A stretch of 64,000 nt of DNA from Geodermatophilus tzadiensis. GTDB taxonomy: Bacteria > Actinomycetota > Actinomycetes > Mycobacteriales > Geodermatophilaceae. The stretch is taken from the NCBI RefSeq assembly GCF_003002915.1, contig NZ_PVTG01000007.1:1-64000 (forward strand), given 5' to 3'. Under the pieces are notes generated by a model. It was given only the letters and a program-made list of their open reading frames with translations, was not told the DNA's origin and did no database searches. Below, one piece after another: positions 33,721 through 41,052 of the stretch. The translations under genes were made by a program, and so were the position numbers. Within the stretch, counting starts at the first letter, position 1; each line of letters opens with the position of its first letter.

Positions 33721-34753
33721 ATTGTTGCCGCGTGTCGTCCGACGTCGCGCTGATCCACTCGTCGATGGTGGCCCACCAGCGGTAGAGCCAGTCGGTCAGC
33801 TCGGCCTCCTCCCGCGGCACCTCCGCGGCCGGGACGAACCACCAGCGCAGGTGCAGCGTCTTGTCCACGGGCAGGCCGCGCCAGACGTCGCGGACCGTGC
33901 TCAGGTGCTCCAGCCCCGTGTGCGCGACGAGGACGACGTCGGCGTGCGGGGCCGCGCGCAGCGCCGCCGCCACCCCGCCCGGGCGCGGCGGCAGCAGGTG
34001 GCGCATCGCCTCGGCCCGGCGCGCCGCTGCCAGCAGCCCGCGCTCGCGCAGCCGCCGCAGGGCCGTGACGCGGCGCTCCGGGGTCACGTTCGCGCCCTCC
34101 GGGAAGATCAGCAGCGCGTCCTCCTCGCCGAGGTCGCGGGCCAGCTCGGCGATCGCGGCCTCCGCGCGCTCGCCGGCGCCCGGTCCGGAGGAGACGAAGG
34201 TGCTGGGCAGCCGGTTGAGGTAGACGTCGATCAGTGGGTCGGCCTGCAGCAGGTCCTTGAGCACGATCCGCGGCCGGCGCAGGTGGTCGCGGTTCATCAG
34301 CGTCTGCACCAGCAGGAACGAGTCACCCGGGCCCGCGTGGCGGGACAGCACCACCATGGCGTTCGTCGAGCCGGGCACGCCGTCGTCCAGGGGTGACCAC
34401 GACTCGCCGTCGGTGACCAGCCGCAGCGCGAACAGCCGCTGCGCCGCCCGCACCAGCGCGTCGAGCAGCAGCCGCAGCACCGTGTAGTGCGCCGCCCGGA
34501 ACGCCGGTGTCGCCAGCCGCCGGCCGAGGCCGCTGGCCAGCCAGAGCACCGCCGCGGCCGCGAGCCCGGCCACCTCCAGCGCCAGGTAGACCAGGCCGAA
34601 GCCGAGCAGCCGCAGGGCGCGCAGCCTGCCGGGGAGGAACAGCGAGGCGACCAGCGCGACCACGACGAGGACGGGCAGCAGGGCGACGGCGAGCACCAGC
34701 GCGCCGATCAGCAGCGGGCCGGCGACCCTCCGGACCCGGCGGGGTGGCAGCAC
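33704..34753 (-). CDS. PlsC-like glycerophospholipid acyltransferase with N-terminal membrane region
   Basis: Membrane-bound acyltransferase of 349 aa. Two to three hydrophobic helices come first (LLIGALVLAVALLPVLVVVA and following). The catalytic HX4D motif is LSRHAGPGDSFLLV, and the acyl-acceptor motif IFPEGANVTPERR. The C terminus is helical. It transfers an acyl group to a lyso-phospholipid or related acceptor. GTG 34753 begins two bases after the patatin stop and follows GGAGGG, so the phospholipase and acyltransferase are co-transcribed and may form a deacylation/reacylation cycle. Confidence 0.85.
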   Translation of the reverse strand: MLPPRRVRRVAGPLLIGALVLAVALLPVLVVVALVASLFLPGRLRALRLLGFGLVYLALEVAGLAAAAVLWLASGLGRRLATPAFRAAHYTVLRLLLDALVRAAQRLFALRLVTDGESWSPLDDGVPGSTNAMVVLSRHAGPGDSFLLVQTLMNRDHLRRPRIVLKDLLQADPLIDVYLNRLPSTFVSSGPGAGERAEAAIAELARDLGEEDALLIFPEGANVTPERRVTALRRLRERGLLAAARRAEAMRHLLPPRPGGVAAALRAAPHADVVLVAHTGLEHLSTVRDVWRGLPVDKTLHLRWWFVPAAEVPREEAELTDWLYRWWATIDEWISATSDDTRQQSIDSR

Positions 34754-34754
34754 C

Positions 34755-35618
34755 TCAGACCCCTCCCTCCGCGGCGATCCGGTCCAGCAGCTCCCCCGTG
34801 GCGGCGCGCGCCCGCTCGATGCGGCCGGGCACCGCGGAGAAGTCGCGGTAGCGCAGGGTGCCGGTGCCCGGTGGCGCCGGGTCGCCCGCGGGCAGCACGT
34901 GCACCGTGACCCCCTCCGGGAGCGTGGCCAGGTCGGCGGCGTACCGGTGCCGCCGGGCGATCTCGAAGGCGACGGTGGCCACCTCCCAGGGGCGGGCCGG
35001 CGGGCGCAGCGGGCGGTCGATCCGCCCGACGTGCAGCACGTAGACCGTGCTCGCGCCGAGGGCGACGGCGCGGCCGACCGGGATGCTGTGCACCAGCCCG
35101 CCGTCGAGGTAGTGCTCGCCGCCGAGCCGCACCGGCGGCAGCAGCCCGGGCACCGCGCAGGAGGCGAGCACGGCGTCGACGAGCGGACCGTCGGTGAACC
35201 AGTGCTCGGCGGCCCGCTCGATGCTGGCCGCGACGCACTGGAAGGGGACCTGCAGGTCGGCGAAGGTCGGCACCGGCAGGTGGCTCTCGAGGAGCTCGCG
35301 CAGCGGCTCCCGCGGGTGCAGGTGCGTGCGGGTGCGCACCAGGGTGCCCACCCGGGCGAACACCGAGCCGGCGAACACCCCCTGGCCGGCGAGCTGCTCC
35401 CACACGGCGCGCAGCCGGTCGACCGCGGCCGGGCCCGGGTCGGCGGCGACGACGGCGCCGTTGATCGCGCCCACCGAGGTGCCCACGACCAGGTCGGGGC
35501 GGACGCCGCGCTCGAGGAGGGCCTGCAGCATGCCGACCTCGGCCGCGCCGAGCACGCCCCCGCCGCCGAGGACGAACGCCGTGCCACCGGTCGCTCCCGG
35601 ACGCGGTGGTGACGCCAT
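34755..35618 (-). CDS. Patatin-like phospholipase (first copy)
   Basis: Serine lipid hydrolase of 287 aa with a Ser-Asp dyad. The oxyanion loop is VLGGGGVLGAAEVGML, the nucleophile elbow VVGTSVGAINGA, and the catalytic Asp HYLDGGLVHSIPV. No signal peptide. ATG 35618 is the first start that includes the full fold. It leads a run of genes including a PlsC-like acyltransferase, so it probably trims membrane lipids; the actual substrate is unknown. Confidence 0.9.
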   Translation of the reverse strand: MASPPRPGATGGTAFVLGGGGVLGAAEVGMLQALLERGVRPDLVVGTSVGAINGAVVAADPGPAAVDRLRAVWEQLAGQGVFAGSVFARVGTLVRTRTHLHPREPLRELLESHLPVPTFADLQVPFQCVAASIERAAEHWFTDGPLVDAVLASCAVPGLLPPVRLGGEHYLDGGLVHSIPVGRAVALGASTVYVLHVGRIDRPLRPPARPWEVATVAFEIARRHRYAADLATLPEGVTVHVLPAGDPAPPGTGTLRYRDFSAVPGRIERARAATGELLDRIAAEGGV

Positions 35619-35927
35619 GGCCGCATCGTGTCACGCGGCCCCGGCGCCCCCGACCCGGTCGTCCCCCGGCGCGGGCCGGGCACCCGGCAGCGACCCCGCT
35701 CGCCCGGGCGCGGTCCGGGCGCGGCGGGTGCCGAGCAGGTCGCGGATCCCGGCGCGCCCGTCCACCCTCGACGGTACGGCGGCCCGCCGCGGGAGGGAGG
35801 TCGTGGCGGTACCCCCGACGGACCCGACCCCCCACGCGGGCCCCGGCCGGGGTTCCGTGGGAGGGACCGGCCGGCCGGTTCCTCTCCGAGGGGCCCGGCC
35901 GCAGGTCCGACAGAGAGGAACAGCACC
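35619..35927. other. Divergent intergenic region with a 14-base palindrome
   Basis: These 309 bases separate the divergent patatin and alcohol dehydrogenase genes and must carry both promoters. The perfect palindrome ACCGGCCGGCCGGT lies at 35866-35879, about 50 bases before the dehydrogenase start. Frames are open across the region but read as Arg/Pro/Gly-rich shadow sequence, and I see no gene. Confidence 0.5.
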
Positions 35928-36950
35928 GTGCGAGGAACCGTCCTGTACGCCCCCGGCGACGTCCGCGTCGAGGACCGCCCCGACCCGCGCATCGAGCAGC
36001 CCACCGACGCCGTCATCCGGCTGGCCGCGTCCTGCGTGTGCGGCTCGGACCTGTGGCCCTACCGCGGCATCGAGCCCGTCGACGGCCCCTCCCCCATGGG
36101 GCACGAGTACGTCGGCGTCGTCGAGGAGGTCGGCAGCGAGGTCACCACCATCAGGCCCGGCCAGTTCGTCGTCGGCTCCTTCTTCGCCTCCGACAACACC
36201 TGCGAGATCTGCCGGGCGGGCTACCAGACGCACTGCGTCAACCGGCAGCCCGGCGCGCCCACCGGCGCGCAGGCCGAGTACGCCCGCATCCCGCTGGCCG
36301 ACGGCACCCTCGTCGCCACCCCCGACACCCCCGCCGACGACCTGGTCCCCGGGCTGCTGGCCGCCTCCGACGTGCTGGGCACCGGCTGGTTCGCCGCCGT
36401 CGCCGCCGAGGCCGGCCCGGGCAGGACCGTCGCGGTGGTCGGGGACGGCGCCGTCGGCCTGCTCGGCGTGCTGGCCGCCCGCCGGCTGGGCGCCGAGCGG
36501 GTCGTCGCCTTCAGCCGGCACGCCGACCGCCAGGCGCTGGCGCGGGAGTTCGGCGCCACCGACGTGGTGACCACCCGCGGCGACGAGGGGGTGGCGGAGG
36601 TCAGGGAGCTCACCGGTGGCCTGGGCGCGCACTCGGTGATCGAGGCCGTCGGCACCCAGGAGTCGATGCTGCAGGCCATCCGCGCCACCCGCGCCGGCGG
36701 GCACGTCGGCTACGTCGGCGTCTCCCACGACGTCTCCCTGCCGGGCGAGGAGCTGTTCTCCTCCGGCGTGCACCTGCACGGCGGCCCCGCCCCGGTGCGC
36801 CGTTTCCTGCCGGAGCTGATCGACCTCATCTGCGCCCGGCAGATCGACCCCGGCCGCGTCTTCGACCTCGAGCTGCCCCTCGACCAGGCGGCCGAGGGCT
36901 ACCGGGCGATGGACGAGCGCCGCGCGATCAAGACCCTGCTGCGCCCCTGA
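35928..36950 (+). CDS. Zinc-dependent alcohol dehydrogenase
   Basis: Medium-chain dehydrogenase of 340 aa. The catalytic zinc site is CVCGSDLWPYRG plus MGHEYVGVVEEVG. In the structural-zinc loop, FFASDNTCEICRAGYQTHC has three Cys visible and Asp/Asn at the first position, so this zinc may be weak or absent. The NAD(P) motif is VAVVGDGAVGLLGVLAA. GTG 35928 follows AGAGGAA. No operon partner helps define the substrate. Confidence 0.87.
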   Translation: MRGTVLYAPGDVRVEDRPDPRIEQPTDAVIRLAASCVCGSDLWPYRGIEPVDGPSPMGHEYVGVVEEVGSEVTTIRPGQFVVGSFFASDNTCEICRAGYQTHCVNRQPGAPTGAQAEYARIPLADGTLVATPDTPADDLVPGLLAASDVLGTGWFAAVAAEAGPGRTVAVVGDGAVGLLGVLAARRLGAERVVAFSRHADRQALAREFGATDVVTTRGDEGVAEVRELTGGLGAHSVIEAVGTQESMLQAIRATRAGGHVGYVGVSHDVSLPGEELFSSGVHLHGGPAPVRRFLPELIDLICARQIDPGRVFDLELPLDQAAEGYRAMDERRAIKTLLRP

Positions 36951-37114
36951 AGGAGGTGCACGCGACGCCGGTCCACAGCGGGAGCGAGCCGTCGCGGCTG
37001 ACCGTCGCGCTGGTCCGGTCCACCCCCGGCGCGCGCACGCACTGGAGCACGTGGTCGCTGCCCGAGGGCGCGACCGACCGCCGTCCTGACCCCCGCACCG
37101 TGGAGGAGGCGCAC

Positions 37115-37789
37115 GTGGAGCAGCACCCGCGGGGCGCGCTCGTGACCTTCGACCTGTTCAGCGCGCTCGTGGACTCCCGCGCCGGCGGGTCGGCGGTGTT
37201 CGCGGACCTCGCGCGACGCCGCGGATGGCCGCTCCCGGGCGAGCGGGTCTACGACGTGTGGGACCGGCGCAACAAGGCCTCCCAGCGCGACCTCACGACA
37301 TGGGTGCCGTTCACCGAGCACTCGCGGCGCGCGCTCGCGGGCGCCTACGCCGAGCTGGGTCTCGCCGGCGACGCGGGCGAGGACGTCGGGCTGCTCCTGG
37401 GCAGCGTGGGCGACTGGCCGCTGTGGCCCGACGTCGCCACCGGCCTGCCGGCCGTCGCCCGGCAGCGGCGCACCGGCGTCCTGTCCAACGTCGACGACGC
37501 CGTGTTCGCCCGCACCCGCGTCGCCGCGCTGGTCCCGGACGCCGAGGTCCTCACCTCCGAGCGGCTGGGCGCCTACAAGCCCGCGCGGGAGATCTACCGC
37601 CGCGCCCGTGAGCAGGCCGGCGAGCTCGTGCACGTGGCGACCTCGGCCCGCGACGTGCGCGGCGCCCTGGAGGCGGGGATCCCGGTCGTCCGCCTGCGCC
37701 GCCCGGGACACCACCTGGACGCGGACGGTCCTCCCCCGGCGGTCGAGGTCGACGACCTGCACGCGCTCCTCGCGGCCCTCCGCGGCTGA
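37115..37789 (+). CDS. HAD-superfamily hydrolase, haloacid dehalogenase-like
   Basis: Protein of 224 aa. The nucleophile Asp is in VTFDLFSALVDS (motif I), motif II Ser in VLSNVDDAV, and motif III Lys in ERLGAYKPAREIY. The motif IV region HVATSARDVRGAL keeps only one Asp, where the family usually has GDS plus D. It is likely a phosphatase or dehalogenase of unknown substrate. GTG 37115 follows GGAGGAGG six bases upstream. The frame is open back to the preceding stop, where an orphan AAGGAGGTG sits at 36950-36958. Confidence 0.8.
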   Translation: MEQHPRGALVTFDLFSALVDSRAGGSAVFADLARRRGWPLPGERVYDVWDRRNKASQRDLTTWVPFTEHSRRALAGAYAELGLAGDAGEDVGLLLGSVGDWPLWPDVATGLPAVARQRRTGVLSNVDDAVFARTRVAALVPDAEVLTSERLGAYKPAREIYRRAREQAGELVHVATSARDVRGALEAGIPVVRLRRPGHHLDADGPPPAVEVDDLHALLAALRG

Positions 37790-37809
37790 ACCCGCGGGGG
37801 CCGCCGGGC

Positions 37810-38373
37810 TCAGGCGCCGGCGGTGGTGGGGTCCCCGGCGGTGTCCTCCGGCGAGGCCGTCGCGGCCGGGGCGGCGGTGACGCCCGGGCGGCCGCGGCGG
37901 CCGAGCTCCACGGTGAGGAAGGACGTCGCCACCCCGGTGGCCAGCGCGGCGAGCGCCCAGGCCGGCCCGCGCCGCTCGATGCCCAGCGCGTGGTCCAGCG
38001 ACAGCTCACCGGGCCCGGTCTCGGCCAGGGCCGTCACCGCACCGATGAGGACGGCGTTGTACTCCCAGCCTCCGTTGGCGTTCCACGGGCCGTTGGGCAG
38101 GTGCACCTTGCGGATGGCGGTGGTCATCACGCCGGTGATCGCCGAGGCGGCCAGCGGCGTCGCCAGCCCGGCGGCCAGCAGGGCACCGGCGGCGGTCTCG
38201 GTGGCCCCGGCGAGCGTGGCGTGCACCTTCGCCGGCCGCATCTCGAGCGCCTCCATCATGCCCTCGGTGCCGGCCCGGCCCGGGCCGCCGAACCAGCCGA
38301 ACAACTTCTGCGTGCCGTGGCCGACGAAGAGCCCGCCGATGAGGAGCCGGGCTCCCAGACGTCCGATGGTCAT
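37810..38373 (-). CDS. DoxX-family membrane protein
   Basis: Membrane protein of 187 aa with about four hydrophobic helices. RLLIGGLFVGHGTQKLFGWF is the typical DoxX N terminus. NGPWNANGGWEYNAVLIGA is also a family hallmark, and an Ala/Thr-rich tail follows. DoxX proteins are linked to thiosulfate/quinone oxidation or oxidative stress in some bacteria; most are uncharacterised. ATG 38373 follows GGGAGGGG. Confidence 0.88.
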   Translation of the reverse strand: MTIGRLGARLLIGGLFVGHGTQKLFGWFGGPGRAGTEGMMEALEMRPAKVHATLAGATETAAGALLAAGLATPLAASAITGVMTTAIRKVHLPNGPWNANGGWEYNAVLIGAVTALAETGPGELSLDHALGIERRGPAWALAALATGVATSFLTVELGRRGRPGVTAAPAATASPEDTAGDPTTAGA

Positions 38374-38596
38374 GTCCCCTCCCGGGGTTCCGGTGCGTGG
38401 GGACAGCCTGCCCGACCGCGGCACGCCTGTCTGCCCGCGCCCGTCCGCCGCCCACGCGGCCGGCGGCGCCGGCCTCGACGCCGGACCACCCGGCCCGGTG
38501 CGGGGCCGCGACCGGCCCCGGGACCGCGGCCGGGCCGCGATACTCGCCCCCCACCCACGGGGCACGACCCCGATCCCACACGAGGAGGCGATCGCC

Positions 38597-39355
38597 GTGG
38601 GCCAGCTGGACGACGCGGTGGCCGTGATCACCGGAGGCGAGAGCGGCATCGGGCTCGCCTGTGCCCGGCTGTTCACCCGGGAGGGCGCCCGGGTGCACCT
38701 GGTCGGCATCCAGGAGGGGAAGCTCGAGGAGGCGGTCGACCAGCTCGGGTCCGACCGCGCCTCGGCCTCGGTCGCCGACGTGACCGACGAGCAGGCGGTC
38801 CACGACGCCGTCGAGGCCGGGTTCGAGCGCTTCGGGCGCCTGGACGTGCTGCTCAGCAACGCCGGCATCAGCGGCGCGGTGGCGCCGATCGTCGACTACC
38901 CCGGCGACGTCTTCGCGCGGACCCTGGCGGTGCACGTCACCGGCGCCTTCCACGTCCTCAAGCACGGGCTCCCCCGGCTGACCGACGGCGGCAGTGTGAT
39001 CATCACCTCCAGCGTCGTCGGCCTCATGGGGTTCGCGCAGGCCAGCGCCTACGTCGCCGCCAAGCACGGTCAGGTGGGGCTCATGCGGGCGGCGGCGAAG
39101 GAGGTCGCCGCCCGCCGGATCCGGGTCAACACCCTGCACCCCGGCCCGACGTCGACGCCGTTCCAGGACGCCATCGAGATGGCCGCGACCGGCCTGCCGC
39201 AGGCCCAGGCCGCCGAGGTCTTCGACGGCATGATCCCGCTGGGCCGGCACACCACCGTCGAGGAGATCGCCCAGGCCGCGCTCTACCTCGCCTCGGACGC
39301 CAGCGCCATGGTCACCGCCAGCACCTTCACGATCGACGGCGGGCTCAGCGGCTGA
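38597..39355 (+). CDS. Short-chain dehydrogenase/reductase
   Basis: NAD(P)-dependent oxidoreductase of 252 aa. The cofactor motif is ITGGESGIGLACARL, followed by LSNAGISG, the catalytic Ser in ITSSVVGLMG, and the YxxxK motif AYVAAKHGQ. The C-terminal signature DGGLSG is present. GTG 38597 follows GAGGAGG. Substrate not inferable. Similar proteins are annotated as 3-oxoacyl-ACP or alcohol-type reductases. Confidence 0.9.
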   Translation: MGQLDDAVAVITGGESGIGLACARLFTREGARVHLVGIQEGKLEEAVDQLGSDRASASVADVTDEQAVHDAVEAGFERFGRLDVLLSNAGISGAVAPIVDYPGDVFARTLAVHVTGAFHVLKHGLPRLTDGGSVIITSSVVGLMGFAQASAYVAAKHGQVGLMRAAAKEVAARRIRVNTLHPGPTSTPFQDAIEMAATGLPQAQAAEVFDGMIPLGRHTTVEEIAQAALYLASDASAMVTASTFTIDGGLSG

Positions 39356-39377
39356 CGAGGGCCGCCCCTCCCGCGGG

Positions 39378-40004
39378 TCAGCTCCCGCTCCCCGTGCCCG
39401 CGCCCGCGGGGACCGGGAGCGACACGACCACGACGGACCCCCCGGCGGCCGGCAGCTCCAGTCGCACCGTGCCGCCGGCGGTCCGCACCGCCTCGGCGGA
39501 ACGCACCAGGTCGTCGGCGGTGACGGGTGTCCCCCGGCCGCCCCGGTCGCCCGGTGGCGGGGTCAGCACGACCAGCAGGTCCAGGTCCGACGGCGACCAG
39601 GTGAGCGACACCGACAGCGTCCCGGACCCCCGCGCGGCCGCCAGCACCTCTCCCAGCACGCACCGGACCGCCGCCTCGCCCTCCGGTGACAGCCGCTGCT
39701 CCGGGCCGGCGGCGGCGAACCGGACCGAGCCCCCGGAGGCGCGGAAGCCGCCCAGCAGGTCGGCCAGCGCGACGGAACCGGGGTCCTCCGCGACCGGCTG
39801 GGACCTGCTCGCACGCAGCGCGTCGACCACCGCACCGCTGGACCGGGTCAGGCCGCGCAGCGCCCGCGCGGCGGCCACCGGGTCCTCCCGGACCAGGTGC
39901 TCGGCGGCGCGTGCCCGCGCGTGCACCAGGGCGGCCTCGCGGACGAGGGCGCCGTGCGCGTCCCCGACGTCGAGGGCGCCGGCGGCGTACTGCTGGACAG
40001 GCAT
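39378..40004 (-). CDS. Degenerate histidine-kinase-core-like protein
   Basis: Protein of 208 aa that resembles the last two domains of a NarL-type sensor kinase. A helical segment around AALVHARARAAEHLVREDP corresponds to HisKA_3. A beta-rich part (GGSVRFAAAGPEQRLSPEGE, AGGTVRLELPAAGGSVVVVS) corresponds to the ATPase domain. The phospho-accepting His box and the N-box Asn are not recognisable, and no sensor or membrane region is present. It may be a pseudo-kinase or anti-sigma-like scaffold, or simply an unknown family. ATG 40004 follows CGGAG. Confidence 0.6.
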   Translation of the reverse strand: MPVQQYAAGALDVGDAHGALVREAALVHARARAAEHLVREDPVAAARALRGLTRSSGAVVDALRASRSQPVAEDPGSVALADLLGGFRASGGSVRFAAAGPEQRLSPEGEAAVRCVLGEVLAAARGSGTLSVSLTWSPSDLDLLVVLTPPPGDRGGRGTPVTADDLVRSAEAVRTAGGTVRLELPAAGGSVVVVSLPVPAGAGTGSGS

Positions 40005-40169
40005 GGGGGCTCCGTTCCGTGGGCTTCCGTCGGGCGGCCGGTGCGGGTCCGGCGGATCGGGGCGGGGACTGCGGGCAGCCCCTGCCGGCCGGCGGTGACA
40101 CCCGGGGAACGACCCGCACCGCGGATCGGGTTCCTGGTGCCGGTTCCCGGGGGCGTGGAGGATGACCGG

Positions 40170-40895
40170 GTGCTGGCCATCGAGGACCGCGGTGAGGTCA
40201 CCGTCCTGCGCATCGAGCACGGGCGGGTCGGCGCCCTCGACGTGGAGCTGCTGGAGGCCCTCACCGAGGCGGTCACCGCCTCCGACCGGGCGCTGGTGGT
40301 CACCGGCAGCGGCTCGTCGTTCTCCGCCGGGGTGGACCTGCGCCGCATCCTGGACGGCGGCCGGCCCTACACCGAGCAGCTCCTGGCGGCGCTGTCCCGC
40401 ACGTTCCGCGCCGTGTTCGACCACCCGCGGCCCACGGTCGCGGCGGTCAACGGGCACGCGATCGCCGGCGGGTGCGTGCTGGCGCTCGCCTGCGACCTGC
40501 GGCTGCTGTCCGGCGGGCGGGTCGGGCTGACCGAGCTGGTGGTCGGCGTCCCCTTCCCGACGCCGGCCCTGGAGATCGTCCGGCACGCGCTCGGGCCCCG
40601 GGCGGGCCAGGTGCTGCTCGGCGCGCGGACCGTGGACGGCGAGCGGGCGCTGTCCCTGGGGCTGGTCGACGAGCTGACCGCGCCCGACGAGCTCCTGCCG
40701 CGGGCGGTCGCGGTGGCCACCGAGCTGGCCGCCCGGTCACCGGAGGCCTACCGGCTGGCCAAGACCGCGCTGCACCGGCCGGCGGACGCGGCGATCGAGG
40801 CAGCCGGGGACGACGCAGCCGTCACGGCCGGCTGGACCTCCGACGACACGCGGCTGCGCATCGAGGCCGCGCTGGCCGCGCTCGCCCGGCGCTGA
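40170..40895 (+). CDS. Enoyl-CoA hydratase/isomerase family protein
   Basis: Crotonase-fold protein of 241 aa. The oxyanion-hole segments are SGSGSSFSAGVDLRRI and AAVNGHAIAGGCVLALACD. The residues that serve as catalytic Glu in true hydratases are not clear: LTELVVGVPFPTPALEI carries one Glu in roughly the right region. It may be a hydratase, isomerase or other acyl-CoA-modifying enzyme. GTG 40170 is favoured because GGAGGA lies seven bases upstream; GTG 40155 is an alternative. Confidence 0.83.
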   Translation: MLAIEDRGEVTVLRIEHGRVGALDVELLEALTEAVTASDRALVVTGSGSSFSAGVDLRRILDGGRPYTEQLLAALSRTFRAVFDHPRPTVAAVNGHAIAGGCVLALACDLRLLSGGRVGLTELVVGVPFPTPALEIVRHALGPRAGQVLLGARTVDGERALSLGLVDELTAPDELLPRAVAVATELAARSPEAYRLAKTALHRPADAAIEAAGDDAAVTAGWTSDDTRLRIEAALAALARR

Positions 40896-40971
40896 GAGCG
40901 CCACCCCGGACCGACGCGGGCCGATCCGGCCGTCGTCGTGGGGTGCTGCTCCTGGCACTAGCGTCCCGGGA

Positions 40972-40992
40972 GGTGCAACCGCGGTCTGCACC
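40972..40992 (+). promoter_or_regulatory. Inverted repeat upstream of malate synthase
   Basis: GGTGCA (40972-40977) and TGCACC (40987-40992) form a perfect dyad, with a second small palindrome ACCGCGGT between them. It lies about 60 bases before the glcB start and could be an operator for acetate or glycolate control. No known consensus was matched. Confidence 0.3.
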
Positions 40993-41052
40993 GGGCAGGA
41001 GACGGCGAGAGCGGGACGGGTTCCCGACACGACAGGGACGAGGGTGGAGATC

